A program made the translations under genes and the position numbers. 64,000 bases of DNA, taken from the NCBI GenBank assembly GCA_029531795.1, contig JAPEIS010000011.1, forward strand, positions 1,178,001-1,242,000, in the 5' to 3' direction. Positions 36,501 to 49,600 of the stretch are shown here, piece by piece. The notes beneath the pieces are model-generated. The model had not been told where the DNA came from and made no database searches. It saw only the letters and a program-made list of their open reading frames with translations. The stretch comes from Sclerotinia nivalis. Its lineage: Eukaryota; Ascomycota; Leotiomycetes; Helotiales; Sclerotiniaceae. Each line of letters starts with the position of its first letter. Position 1 is the first letter of the stretch.

Positions 36501-36885
36501 GAACTGACTCTCCTTTTACTTGCTCTGAACCTCGCGTCTCCAATAATAGTTCCCTGCCTTGATTGCGCTTCAATACCTCTTCTTGTGAATCCTTTCCTGC
36601 CCGAGGAGATAATTGTCTTCTGCGGTCTGGGCTGCGATCTCGCCTTTCAATTTCTTGTGATGGCTTTGACCTATCAGTACTGCGATCTCCTGCGTTGGGT
36701 GTCCTGTCGGTGTCTGGTCGACGTGACGTGGGAGACCTTGATCTTCTCGACCGTCTTTCAATAACTCCTCGGTCTACTCTACCTCTATCTCTGCGATCGT
36801 CACCGGGGCTCCAGCTGTCTTTCATCTCGAGCGCGATCGCATCTCGAGCATCAGGGTGTTCTTTTGGTTGTTGAGTTAAAGGCAT
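33553..36885 (-). CDS. CTK1: CTD kinase I catalytic subunit (Ctk1/CDK12-type), 1072 aa
   Basis: Exons on the minus strand: 36885-35576, 35522-33852 and 33790-33553; all joins are in frame. Residues 1-340 form an Arg/Ser- and Arg/Asp-rich region (repeated RSRSPSPNR-like text), like the RS domain of metazoan CDK12/13. Then comes a Gln/Asn/Pro/Gly-rich linker, then a kinase domain from about residue 690: VGSGTYGKVFKA (glycine loop), VALKKIRMEGERDGFPVTAV (catalytic Lys and PITALRE-like helix, here PVTAVRE), HRDIKAANIL, LADFGLARF and the T-loop TNRVITIWYRSPELLLGE. The tail is Lys/Glu-rich. Role from the family: phosphorylates Ser2 of the RNA polymerase II CTD during elongation with its cyclin. The PVTAVRE variant and RS region favour Ctk1 over Bur1 or Cdc28-type kinases. 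Confidence 0.92.
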
Positions 36886-39532
36886 AATTGAGGCAATGTC
36901 GATGATTTTGCTAAAGTGGCGCGCTTCTTTAGGCTTAGCGAGAATTGAGTCGATGGATTGGCATTAAACCATACAATGCGACACAAAAGGACTCAAGATG
37001 AAAAATGTCGAATTGGATTGAATAATGAAATGAATTTTGAGGAAAAGAAGTTATAAAAATCTTGAAGACAATTGAAAAGTATAAGATGAAGATGAAATAA
37101 AAATTTGGTAGGGATTTTGTTGGTGTTACATTACCTATCTGAATCTGATTGTATGACTTGCCTATTTGTTGTGGTGGTCGTGGGTTCTGCTGCTGAATTG
37201 AGTTGAGTCCAATAAAGGTGTTCCTGGGTTAGATCCATAAACCATAATCTGTGAAATGCCCAAACAATTGATATTGTAAGAAAGAACCCACCACACTCCT
37301 TGTTCCATAGAGTTGAAATATTGAAAGAATCGTCCGACACCGAGTGAGCAGATTACCGAGATTTGTGTCCTTCCTTCCAAGTTCCATGCATCGGTATCCA
37401 AACCGCGTTTACAATTTCGGAGTCACGCAAAGTATGCAAAGTTCTATCTACGATGCGTTAAAACGCAAATATAACAAGCAAAAGTAAAGGAAATTATCGT
37501 CAATATGGCCATGCCAATATAGTTGCTTCTGCGCGAAAGTCAAGGGAGTCTAACCCTCAATTATTCCACGCCCATATGTGCAAAGAATGTCCCCGGTGTA
37601 GTTGGGAGCGAACTCTCCTGCAACTCTTCTGCCAAAGATAAATAACCCAGTGTTCGAAACCTAGATGGTAATCCGTGAGCTCCGCCGTTGTATAGTTTTG
37701 TGCTTTTTGGATTACTCGGCGGGATTGTCCTAGAAATGGATGTGAATGATGATAACATCTATGATAAATGACCGATAACCTCAAGCACCTTCAGTGGGAC
37801 ATGAATGTCGTTGTTGGGGACAGTCAAGGTTAGAGCTTTGTGAGAGGCTCAGTAAATAGGTAAGGATAACGAGTGCTTCATATCACCCAGAAACGGCCGT
37901 CATGTCAAAAAGTCTGGTGGTCTGCAAACCAGTACTTATTTGGAATCAGGTAGGTTCGAACAGCACAGGATCGTTAGAAACCTAATCATAATCCGGCGAG
38001 GCATTTAACAGTAAGACATGTGCCAACTTCAGCCTTGTTAAAGTAACGACCACTATTGATATCTTGCGAATATCAACCGTGCTGGTGTCGAAGTTGGCGT
38101 GTTGAGAGTTCGTTCAAGCATATCAAGGACTCATTAGGTATGGCATATTCACAAATAATCCTTTGATCCGCTCATGCCGATAGATATCAGCCACTTCCAT
38201 CAACTCGCAGTCTCAACTATTAGTGAGGGGTGAAGACAACTTTCAGCCTTTCAAGCTAACCGCAGAAAAGTAATTGAAACCATCATATAGGAAACTATCG
38301 TTGTTGTTTTGAAAGAAGTATCTGCATACGCAGGGGCATATACGTAGATGATTGTAGATACTGCCTGCCGCGGTGTACAGGATCACATACCACCATAGAT
38401 ATTGCTTATTGTCGATTCTCAAATAGCGTATGAGCCGCGACTAAGGTTGCCAATAGCGGAAAATGAATTTAAAATCCAAGGGGTCGGCATGAACATAACT
38501 ATGTCGAAGAAGTGTTTAGGGGAGCCATCGTCTCGCAATGTGCCTATCGCGATGTTCGAAACACTGGCATGTCGATTGTGAGAAGCAGCGAAAGCTTTGA
38601 GAGAACGACTTTACCATTAGCATCATAATCCTAATTATTTCGCATTCTTCCCAGGTGTCTTCGCGTTGCGGCATGTTGTCGCAAATAATAAATATGAACG
38701 AAACTCGTAGTCTTCTTTGCAGGATGCAGGATGGTAATAATGACATGTTAAGGTTTATTCATTTGAAAGCAAGGCTTCCAGGCTCTTTTCGTTTGGCCTT
38801 TGATTACATAATTCATCAGTGCTCAAAAATCCGCGGTCGTGCTAAAGTGTTCGGCTATATTGAATTGTTCCACCAAAAAAAAAAGCACAACTTCGACAAC
38901 TCCAACATCTCGGGAAATGCCATGCTACGCAAAGTTGCAAACTCTCATTTTTTTGTTTAGTATACTAATCAAAGTTGGATTTAAGCGGATTTGTAGACGT
39001 GCAACCAAACTTTTTGCTCAAATTTTGTGGCCTATTAGCCAATTGCAATGATGAATCGAAGAGTAGGAATGAAGTGCGAGATGGAATGAGAGTATGCAAC
39101 AATAAAGACATTCAAAGTTGAACCTCTGTCTTGTTTTAAATGCAAGTATGAAAACACTAAAAGACATATAGAGATTTGGGTTTCAGGCGATAGGTAGCAA
39201 AGTCGTTTCTTCCTTGTTCTCTCCTCCATAAATCTAGCTGGCTTTCAAAGAATGGCTTGAGTGAGCTGCAGCACAGAAGTGGACTATGTCTATTGAACCG
39301 CGTCTTCGTACACCTATCACTGCCATATGAGTGGCTGATCGCATATGTATACAACTATTTGTTGGAGCGTTACACCGAGCCTGACTATCTTGCCACTTAC
39401 TATTACTATCCAAGGTCGCAGTTGCAACTCACTTCATTGATTATGAAGTCTGCCATAAAATTTTGCAAGTGATTAAAGTCTCTGAATCTACTTTTATCTA
39501 TTGTTGCAATACCTCAAGAATCATTCAACATT
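36886..39532. other. Intergenic, no supported gene
   Basis: The proximal few hundred bp are the CTK1 promoter and leader. The rest is AT-rich with short open frames only (up to 101 codons) and no motifs. I see no tRNA or obvious transposon ends. A decayed element too diverged to read by eye is possible. Confidence 0.45.
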
Positions 39533-42032
39533 ATGGAGGTGCTTTCTGGGGTATCGAGCGCAGTCTCGGTTCTCAGCCTTGCCATTCAGCTTGCAGGCGG
39601 TATCAAAAAGTCTGTGTATCTAGGGCTCTATTCAAGAAGCCTCTTACGGCGTTCAAATAATATGCAAAGATTTAAATGCTACATCAGACGTTCTTGATGA
39701 TATCCTATTGGAGTAAATTCAGTTCATGTTCCACTCGGACTCGATAATTGAGGCTCTTTAACTTTGCTCCGAGGTCCTTGAATGTCTTAATGGCCTGAGT
39801 CAAAAGAACGTAGCCCCAAAGACAGATACTATCCCGGTGGGCAGAAAATGGCGCCCCTTGGGGACAGTTATAAAGATGTAGAAGCTACAAGGGTTACAAG
39901 AGTTACAGTCGAAATTAAATTCTGCGAAAATGACCTTGGTTCTCGCTCGACAGAATTCCTCTCGCTTAGTAATTTCTTGCTTGCAGGTCTGATAAGTTCT
40001 AACACATCTAGACGCCTAACCATAAAGATGCTCAACTATCAACAGCAGCTCATGGAGAACATGTCTGACATGGAGCTCGAACTGCAGAAGCGGGCGGCAA
40101 TAAGTGTCGAAACCATATCAAAAGAGCCATATGATACGAATGAGCACTTTGACTTACTAAAAAAAAAGCCTAGACTATTGCATGTGGCATTAAGTATCCC
40201 GTCATGAGACTTCGTTTCGAAAAAGCAATGAATTTAGCATTTTCTGAATTGTCGAGCCCTTTTAAGAGAGGCAAAAGTGCTACCCCGCGGAGGAAGGCTG
40301 TTACTCTACACCATCCAGAGCACAGCTTCTCTACCACTAACACGCCCTTTGGAACAATTCACCTTCGCACAATTACTTTGTTCTTTGCCCATGACACATG
40401 CAAGGTGCGAATTACCATCCCCTTACACCCTTCCCGATTTCTGCAACTATGCGGTGTCAGATTTGGGCTCAAAATCGTTCTTTCAAAGTCACCTGGAACG
40501 ATCGAACACGCATTGAGACCATACACGGCCATTCCGGATAATGCGATAATCTTCAAACTATTTTGGGAGAGGCGAACTGACGCCATTAATAATCTGCTTG
40601 AAAAGAGACTTGCTTCGCCATGGGATACCAATTCTTATGGAGAGACGCCTCTAATGGTACGTTCTATTACTTCTCAATGTTCACTCGTTTCACAACACCT
40701 TCTCCTTCGAAAACTCTATGAGTGATTCATCCGCGCGGGAATAAAGTTAAATGCTGAAAGATTCATCCTTAAGTATACCTGTTCATTTTACTGACGGAGA
40801 TTTCTCCTCGAGGATTCCAGATAGCAGCGTTGGCCGGAAGACTTGATACATGCAAATTTCTTTTGAGAAATGGGGCTGATGTGGAAGCACGAACCATAGT
40901 TGGCGAGTAGGTTAAGCTCTATACACGTGTCACACCATACATTGACGAATTTTTTCTGAAGGATTAAACAGTGATCTTGGATCTCATGCCATTGTGTCTA
41001 GGGAAACACTTGGCCGGCCCAATTATGGCAGTGGTGTTCTCGATACTGTAAAAATTACCCCAGGCCCGTGCGAAATCCAGTTAGAAATGCTAAAGATGTT
41101 TGTTGACCAATTCGAGGGCAATGAGGACCTGAGTTGTTCTGCGAGACTATGGCTGCGTCGAATAGTTGATAGGAGATGTCCCGGCAATATATTTCACCAT
41201 GGATCTAATCGTGTCGCGCTCTTTTGTTGGGTTTTCGCCTTGATTTGAGAAGAGCTTAATTACTACGGAGGGAACGTACAAGCGGAATATTCTTACTGGT
41301 TAGAACACGCAATAATCTTCGAGGATATAGATGCCATTGACTATATTGTTAAGTCACGCGGCCGTGAGGCAATGGAAAATTTGACCAAAAGCATTATCCA
41401 TTGCCCTTTAGTCCGTGAATGTCCGTGAATTTACGCCGACTATTCATCCCCGACGATAGCCCCCCTACCACAATGACAATACTAGCCTTGCGATTATCGG
41501 CTGCATTCTTCACATTGAGAATCACACTGCAATTCCTAGGTATTGACAAATCTTGTTTTGTTCGCAATGAGATACGATATGGTTCAGCCGTCGCTCATGG
41601 TTAAACTCTCTACAGCCTCCAGACGTGTTTAATTTATTTTTCAGACCTACAACATAACATATCCACCTTATTTCCTGTTTTAATACAACCAGATTGCAAG
41701 AATAATTAATTAAATCACAAAAATAGCTATAAAAAAAGGTATCCTGGGATCTTCTGCTATACAAATTAAAGAGATTAAAGAGTGAGGGCACATTTGTCAG
41801 TGCGGTTGAAGATATACTTCGGGAGCGGGAGGAAGATATCGTTAAGTATCAGGATATCGATGGGTGGGTCTGTTCAAGCTGTGGTGAAGTCGGTACATAT
41901 TATGATCCACAGCGCGAATACTACGAAGCACTCTATGCTCTGCAGACGAGCTCAGTGTGTCCGTTTCATAAGTCAGGGGAGGCGGAGGTGGAAGTGAATG
42001 AAGAAGATTCAGTGTTTCTCTTGTCTGTCTAA
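39533..42032 (+). pseudogene. Broken ankyrin-repeat / STAND-type N-terminal domain protein gene
   Basis: The start at 39533 reads MEVLSGVSSAVSVLSLAIQL then AGGIKK, the N-terminal domain found in many fungal STAND and ankyrin proteins. A frame change follows, then SIQEAPYGVQIICKDLNATS with DVLDDILLE, interrupted by stops at about 39713 and 39758. Further on come NEHFDLLKKKPR and, at 40825-40910, a clear ankyrin unit FQIAALAGRLDTCKFLLRNG followed by ADVEARTIVGE. The last about 250 nt (41785-42032) are open in one frame and read SAVEDILREREEDIVKYQDI, then GWVCSSCGEVGTYYDP and SSVCPFHK, a possible Cys/His metal site. Some breaks could be unrecognised introns, but the stops and frameshift near the start indicate a non-functional gene. 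Family proteins are linked to non-self recognition; no role is implied for this copy. Confidence 0.7.
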
Positions 42033-44263
42033 CGTTAACGACACTACATTCCGCGGGCATAATTTTAAGTCGGCGTGGGAGGAATTCTTTGACAAATTGC
42101 GAGAATATACAAGTTGGGCTTGAGTATTTAAGTAATACGGGTCACCGAAATGGATAACGAAGCTTGACTTCAATAATTCCCTCGTTCATTTTATATCTAT
42201 TTCCATTAATGATAACGACAATAATTTTAGTTTTCTTTGATAGCTTTTAATATCATAATCGGGCATACTGCCACATTCAATGTATTCCCTTCTATCTTTC
42301 CACATTTTCAAGCGATAAAATGATGCGTGTTTACTTTATGACGATGCTCTTAAAACGAACATTATACTTAAACCTGTCTAACGTTATTAACTACACTATC
42401 TTCATCTCATAGAGACCCCCTTCATTTCTCGGCTCTCTTTCTCACGGCCTTCCCTAAGCAATTTTCCAGCATTATCTTCCCTCCATACTCCTCTACTCTT
42501 TCCCCCTCCCCGCCCCCAACCAACACACATCCCATCTCCCCTCCTCTACTTCCATAATCCCAACACCACATTTAATTTCCTCCTCAACCTAACTCTCCTC
42601 TCAAATCTCATATAAGAAGAATATCCCGCATGAACAAAGGCAAAAACAAAAACAAAAGAAATCCTAAAATACACAACCTTTACCTCTATTCCTATCTATA
42701 TCTTTTCAACTATATACTCATATCATCATTAAATCACACTATATAGCAAACTACTACGTATACCAGCAATTAATAAAAAACAGGATTAATAAAATATCAC
42801 TTACTCCGAGTCTCTCGGACCGTACCACGGTACATCGAAAAGGTAGAATCCTGATTCTCCATCACAATATCCAAATATCTCTCTTCTATATATTTTCTCC
42901 TTCCTTCGCATTACCCTTTAAGACTCTCATTCTTCTCCCCGCGCGCACTATTCAGAGTTAGTTATTATTCTGTTGCAAGAACTCATATATATCTCTCTCT
43001 TTCTATTCAAATACTATCCATCCCATCACATATCATCCCATCCCATGCAATTCTACCAACCCATCTTTCTTTCCCCTTTCTCACAAATTCTCACCTCTCA
43101 CTCCTCTTTCACCTAACTTTCCACAGTATCTCCATTTACCTAGCTAACTATATATATATATATAGAAAACCCTTCAATTTCAGCCACTCAATCAAAGAAT
43201 ATTAAAAGATACTAATCGGCACTAACACGAATCAATAAATACTTCCTAAGTATTGATCGATGAGTAGATATTTCATTATAGACTATACCGATACTTTACA
43301 TTTAATTACTACCATCATCGATTACTCTATATAATAGCGAGGATCAACTCATCAACTCATCTATCTAGGACTCACAAATATCAAAATTAATATTCATATA
43401 CAGCGATGTACTCGAATGATCTCAAAGTTGTGTCCTACAAAATTAAGTGGGGTCGTCCATTCATCCATTCATCCCACCACTGTCAAGAAATTTTCGAGAA
43501 ATTTTTAAGAAATAAAACAAACTAACTGGTGGGGTGATAAAAAGATTCCAGCTATGATTATTCGTACTTGATTAGGTATAGGTATAGGTAGGTATAAGGA
43601 AAGATATTACTTACTCACTCACTCATCTATTTTCCGTACAGAAAACGTAGAAAACGTAGAAAAAGCAGAACACAAAAAGCGAATACATATGTAATCAAAG
43701 AACAAGATCTCATTTAAATTTAATTTTTTATTTTCAAGAAGTAGAACCCCCCTTTTCCTTTTCCTTTCTTTTCCCTCCCCTCCCCCATCATCATCACATC
43801 ACCACGGAATCAAACTATATACTTTTGAATGTGTTCGTAAAAAGAAGAGAAGAAGTCTATAAAAAGCGAATGAGTGTTCAGAAGAGAAAGTCTAAAGATT
43901 TTCCAAAATTCAAAAAAAAAAAAACGTGGTTCCCAAAACACGGGTATTCCCACGCCAGTACACCACATCCTATACCTATCCATTCCGATGCGATGCGATA
44001 CAGTCCTGTGATCCTATCAGGTCCATTCCATTCCGAATATCCTTTTCTATAACCTCATAAAAGAACCGACCATCATAAAATTCGTATGCCACATCGCAGC
44101 ACGCATAGCGGCGCTGACGTACATTATTTTCCTTTTTCTTTTTCGTGTTTTGCGCTCCGATGTAGTTGGTCTGGATCGTCTATGTACATGGATCTCCCCA
44201 AGCCCTATCTCCAAACAATGAAAGGAAGAAAGAAAGAAAGGATGAATGAAACTCGTACAAGAT
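42033..44263. other. Pyrimidine- and AT-rich intergenic region
   Basis: Low-complexity CT-rich and AT-rich sequence with a (TA)8 run at 43149-43164, AGGTATAGGTATAGGTAGGTAT-like text near 43575 and purine/pyrimidine runs at 43740-43790. It includes the 3' untranslated region of the minus-strand secreted-protein gene at its right end. No coding sequence is supported. Confidence 0.5.
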
Positions 44264-44806
44264 CTAAGCCGATCCTCCACCAGTAACAAACTCCTTGCCG
44301 ACTTTAGCTCTCGTTTCGCGCTTGGAGCTGGGGAGGTTACCGAGGAGACAGACGAGCTCATCGGAATCGGTAGCTTGGGTTTGGACATCATCCGCCTTGT
44401 TGTATGCGTTATCGCACGGGTAGCTTTGGCAGCCCGAGACGGGAAGGCCGGTGTGCAATGGGAAGAGCTCCTTGACACCTTCGGTATCGTCAGGGTTAAC
44501 GATGGCGGAGACATCAAAGTAAGTCATGCCTCCCCAGGAATCGAAGCAGACTTCTCCGAGCATGCCGGAGGTGTTTTCGGCGCCTTCGGAGATGGAGAAC
44601 CAATTGCCAATCCAGCCGGTGGGGAAGGTTTGGTTGGCGGTGGCATCTCCTTGAATGGTGAGGGACTGGATGGCGTCATAGCCTGAGGTGGGAGTGAAGA
44701 CCAAGGTACGGGTGGTGCTATCTTGGTTGACGAAGTGGACGGTGCCGGCAGAGGCGATGGTTGCGAGTGCTGCGGAAGCGGCGAGGATGGAGGTTGCGAA
44801 TTGCAT
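44264..44806 (-). CDS. Small secreted four-cysteine protein, 180 aa (possibly IEB1-like elicitor family)
   Basis: Single exon. Signal peptide MQFATSILAASAALATIASA, then GTVHFVNQDSTTRTLVFTPT and a compact beta-rich-looking domain to about residue 155. Four cysteines at 87, 126, 131 and 153 could form two disulfides (GEVCFDSWGG, SGCQSYPCDNAY, ELVCLLGN). FDVSAIVNPDDTEGVKELFP is a strongly conserved-looking core. The last 27 residues are polar with a KR dibasic site. It resembles a widespread family of fungal secreted proteins; my recollection links the type to the Botrytis elicitor protein IEB1, but this is tentative and needs a database match. Codon use is GC-rich and C/G-ending, typical of highly expressed fungal secreted proteins and unlike the AT-rich flanks. 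A TATA-like TATATAAT lies on the minus strand near 45160. Confidence 0.85.
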   Translation of the reverse strand: MQFATSILAASAALATIASAGTVHFVNQDSTTRTLVFTPTSGYDAIQSLTIQGDATANQTFPTGWIGNWFSISEGAENTSGMLGEVCFDSWGGMTYFDVSAIVNPDDTEGVKELFPLHTGLPVSGCQSYPCDNAYNKADDVQTQATDSDELVCLLGNLPSSKRETRAKVGKEFVTGGGSA

Positions 44807-46554
44807 ATTGAGTGATGTGTTTTGTGTGATGTTTAAACTTGATAAGGATTGGTTGAGATAAAGTAAGACTGGGCTTTACTTCAAGTTGGTCGATCGATAC
44901 TGGTTGCGTCTTTAGGCAATGAGGTTTTTGGATCGAATATTTGGAATGATATTGTCAAAGTCCTCAAGACTGTAGAGTTCTATGTCGTAGAGACAGGTTA
45001 TGCTGTAAGGCTGACTGTAGAAGCTGTGAAGTGACTGTAAAGTCAAGTGCGATCTCAGATCGAAATTTTGAGTAACTTAAGGAATGGGTGAACTCTTGTT
45101 GACGACGTTGTGGGTGAAGAAGAAAACGGAATACAATGGGGGCACAGTGGATTATATAGACAGATAGCTAAGTGTAAAACGTGGGACACCACTAAGGTAC
45201 CATGATTCTACCAAGAAAACACCAGCTCGGGCACTTAGCTCAGTCTGTCCAAACACATCACGGCAATTCTAGAGTCATGACAACCCTATTTCAATCGGAA
45301 CTGAGTAAATGAAAGCATCCAGAACGTTTGCTTATTTTCAGGCTGCATATTCTAGGTCCTTTACCTAAACCCAATCAAGTATGATTGCATCTATGCTCCG
45401 CTGTTTCTAGAGAGTCGGGACACGCAAAGATATTTGTAGATGGGCACTAAACCCTATACGGAAGCTACTGCGACTCGGAGGAACTTGCCTTGGCGAGATT
45501 AAAGAATTTTCTTTTGGTGGGCAGGATGGAGTTAATAGATCGATGCGCTTACGCTTTGATTGGATCGCGGACTTCTGTTCCTGAATCTTAACGGCAGGGC
45601 TATGCGTTTGCCGATGCGTAGGGCATGCCCAGCGGGAAAGTCTATTTGATACTGCCCAGTATGTGGAGAATATACGAGTAGCCAATAAACTTCATAGTCT
45701 TTCTTCGATTATTCATATCTGTTGCACTCCGATGCCAGATGCACTTTTCTCATCCAACGAAAATTGAAAAGATAAAGGCACTCTAGACACTTGACCTTAG
45801 AACTTGAGTCATTTGTCAATTGTCAATTGTAGATTTGTGTTTGCACCTTGAAAATTTTGTTTCCCTAAGTGTTTCGCTGCGGTGACCAGTCATCGCATGA
45901 ACGGCTGATGTGGGCAGTCGGAGTCGAGTATCGGCGTATTGATTTTTGAATAGTTAGGTTGTAATCATCGAATCTGGATATATCGAGGATGACGAAGAAA
46001 ATGCCGTAATGCAGTGGCGAGGATTAAATCACGGAATTCATATTCTAAAATCTCGGACTTGTTGGGGTGGATAAAATTCTATCCCGCCGTCACACAAACT
46101 TTCCCAATTGTTCTCGACCTTTTAAACCTTGTAACTTTACAATTTTGGACGTCTTCTCGAATAAAGTCTGTTCCTACCCTTCGCGGATCATCAAGAAAGG
46201 GCCGCAGTACGGCAGTGGGAACGGTGAACGTGGAAATTCGCCTGATATAGTCTAGGGATGGCAAAGCGACTGCTGCATGGTTTGCAAGGACAAGCCATCT
46301 GGAAAAAAGGCCGGCTTGTTTTGATTATTGTGGATGGCTTAGAAAGGATTGGCTGATAAAAAGAGCTACTGCGAAGTTGCTGCATGTGTTGTGCAATGTT
46401 ACAAATTTTCATCACGTTGATGTAGCTTCTCTGTGAGTTCATGTACTCGAATTATTAATGCTCGAATCATATAAAATGCCGCAAAAACTCTTCCTCGTTA
46501 CAACTTACGCCATAAAGTAGTAATGCCTAGATAACCACATGTGGGTATCCATAA

Positions 46555-46608
46555 GGGTTCCTGCTTCGGTGGGGGGCTTGCTTGCCCTTGCAGTAGCGTC
46601 AGGAACCC
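46555..46608. repeat. Nine-base inverted repeat in an isolated GC-rich patch
   Basis: Arms GGGTTCCTG (46555-46563) and CAGGAACCC (46600-46608) are perfect and separated by 36 nt rich in G. The patch stands out from AT-rich surroundings and may be a fragment of a mobile element or a structured non-coding segment. No transposase or reverse transcriptase text was found nearby. Confidence 0.45.
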
Positions 46609-49600
46609 GCAAGGAGCCCGACGCCCACGCATTCAGGCCCTGCATTTAGGGTATGTATTCCGTGTTCGAGGGCTGAAAAGTCCAAAAAACCCCCCTTTTG
46701 TCGAATTGGACTTAAGTCCGATTCTTCGAGTCGCTGACTGCCACGAATCAATTGCGTAACCGGTGAGTACGATTCCATAAGGTATGAAATAATTCAATAA
46801 ATTCCGACGTTTATCGAATTGAATTCCACTTGTTCATTAATCATACATCAACCACACAACCACACAACAACTCCTCACTAACCTTCTCTTAACACAACAC
46901 CAACACAAGCCCCATATTTTTCGTCCCATCAGCATTCAGTAATGAAGTTTCAGAAGAGAACCTCGAGGGAACCATGAACGAGATCAACAACTAACCGTAC
47001 TCAAGCCAAAGCACCGGCGTAATAATAGCAGGCATGACATGTGGTAAAAAAAAAATACGCGATGGATCCCGAACCGTCTATCGTAATTTCCGACTGCTGA
47101 ATAATCATTTGGTAGACCCACCGGATGAAGTTACCGGAGGAAACCCAGGGAAGAAGAAGCGATTCATGATCTAGAACTTTTGCTATGTTGGAACTTTACT
47201 TAGCATGTGTGTCCGAGTGCGGACTTGCGAAGGTAAAAGATTTCACCGCTCTGGAACTTTTCTAGAAATTTGAAAAGAAGCAAGATGATTTGGCTTGGTG
47301 GTGGAATAAGAAGTTAGTGTAGCCTCCTGCGTGATGGATAATGACCCGGATATGATTCGTGTACATGTGCAAATGGTTAAACTATGGATACGGCACCTGT
47401 GATACAGCTTCCTGTTCGATTTGCATGTGATTGATTGTGTGTAAAATTCTTTGATAGCTCGGTCAAGGCTCTATCCCAGACTCCCTGTGTCGATCTATCT
47501 ATCCCCCCCCGAACCGACTGGTATACGATAGAATCTAGATGAAAAGATGTGCGAAGGTTCTTCTCATTATTCTTATCCAGGTGACGTATGAAGCGGACCT
47601 GAATGAAGAAAAATGTGCAAGAAAAACCGTGAGATGAGATGCATGTTTTGAGCTTATTGACGAGCTTATTGACAAATGAGGAACTTTCCGAGCAAGTTTC
47701 CATGACAATGGGACTACCACGGATCCAGAAGGACGTCGACGATCTTCGAACTTTCTAGGGCAGGTAGTGAGAAAACTCTTCACAAGTTCTTCGTGACTCG
47801 TCCCAGGAGAGGCGAGCGAGGTAAATAAAGTGGAGATAATTGTGCTTGATCTTATGTCAAGTCCGACGAGGTGCATAAATTGAGTAATGCATATCGGGAT
47901 CGACACCTACAAACACCGGTGTTGAAACATTCTATTGCTGGTAAATGTCAAATTTTGCTCCGTATGCTAGAGTCTAGACTCTACCGTGTTGAGAAATCAA
48001 TACCGGCAGATGTAGAGTTGGATGTACTCAAGAATGTGATGACAAAGGCCCGAAAAAACTTGGAATAATAATAGTATATGTTCTGAAGGAACAATATCGC
48101 TGTGTCGGTTTGATGAAATCAATGATGTGAACTTCAGAACGTGGACGAATGACCTAGCTTTCAAATCCTGAGCCTCATCACGTCGTGAACGCGTAATCCT
48201 ACGCATCAGTGAACTGGTTAAAAGGGTTAATGGCGTTGCAATACCATGTATAAGACAAGCTCAAGGTCTTTGAAGCAGAAATATTTAACTCGAAGTCAGC
48301 AAAATATATATTATGGAATCATTCTCACCGCTGGAAAACATCAAAATATTGTTGAAGTGGATCATGATAGAACTGAGGGTTCGAAAGTTATAGACAGTGA
48401 GCATTTGATGACATGTGAAGAAACGGTAGGCAATTCCTGCACTGAAGTAGCAAGCCTTCGGCTGATATTTCCTCATCGTTGGAAGATAGAACTGAGTCAT
48501 TATATCCGCTGTCTGTCAATGACGGGTCGCAACATACTGCTGTTGTATGGCGTGTCGTATTCCTACTCACTACCGACACTACACCTACCGCAAGCTGATG
48601 ACAAAAATCAAGACATCACAAAAATAGAAGTTCACGTTCGTAATGCGGGTCAGCTCCGATGGAAAACGATAAGTTATGTTGGTTTGAGGAGCGGATCGAC
48701 TTGGCAATCACTTCCCATGGCGGAATTATCTCTGACTTTTGTGAGCACTCTGGGCTTTTTGAATCACGATTGTCATTCGTCTTCGTGTTATGTCGGACCG
48801 AAATCAGTCGAAATGGATTATTGATAATCATTCGGAGATGTCCACATGTTTTGACGTCAGAGTCAGAGTCTACGCCTCTGATCTATAGAAAGAGCGTTCT
48901 TTTTTAAGTTCTAGGGTCTGGCATGTGCGAAGAAGTCTAATGATGGTCCCCTTTACATATTTTCAATTCTCTCAGTAATCGTCCCTACTAAGTGTTTTGA
49001 GATGTTTTGAGATAGATTTTTCCCATTAATCTCCAGAATCCAGCCCTATGTGAATTCTTAACCTTGTGTTTCCCCATAATCACCATGCCGCCATCCCACC
49101 TCTCCATCTTTATGGAGAACATACGTATCAAAAGCGTTGTAAATGCAAGACAAGAACGATGATGACATGCACATTGACCTTTTTTCTTGCATGAAGCTTA
49201 ACAAAAAAAAGAATAGTATATTGAACTTAGCAATTTTCCGATTTGTGAAGGGTAATGTTGCCCTCTTATCTTCTCGTATTCAGTATCTATAATCTTGGCA
49301 AATAACATGCTTGCCGAATGATTGTACAATCTTATTGGGTATTGTTTCCAGCAAACGGGCAAGCTCGTCCTCTTTTTCCCCTCATCTTTAACGGCGGATG
49401 ACGACCTAACGAATCTTTCAACTTTCTTCCACTTTGATGCTCAGATACATCTTATCGGTCGTTCTAAGAATCCACTTAGCACAATTTATCGCAAATATCT
49501 TCTCTTTGAGCATATTTCTAGCCTATCCGCATTGACGGTCCATTATCTTTGGAACCTAAAGGAAGCAAGAGGGTGCGATCCCAAAATACCTCACACTAGA

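Noticed and set aside
37951..37975. GGTTCGAA resembling a tRNA T loop
   Set aside because: The flanking bases do not form a five-pair T stem and no acceptor pairing was found.
48246..48824. Plus-strand frame of 192 codons
   Set aside because: The longest frame in a 6-kb gene-poor region, but composition is random-like and no motif or secretion signal is visible; a real orphan gene cannot be excluded without transcripts.
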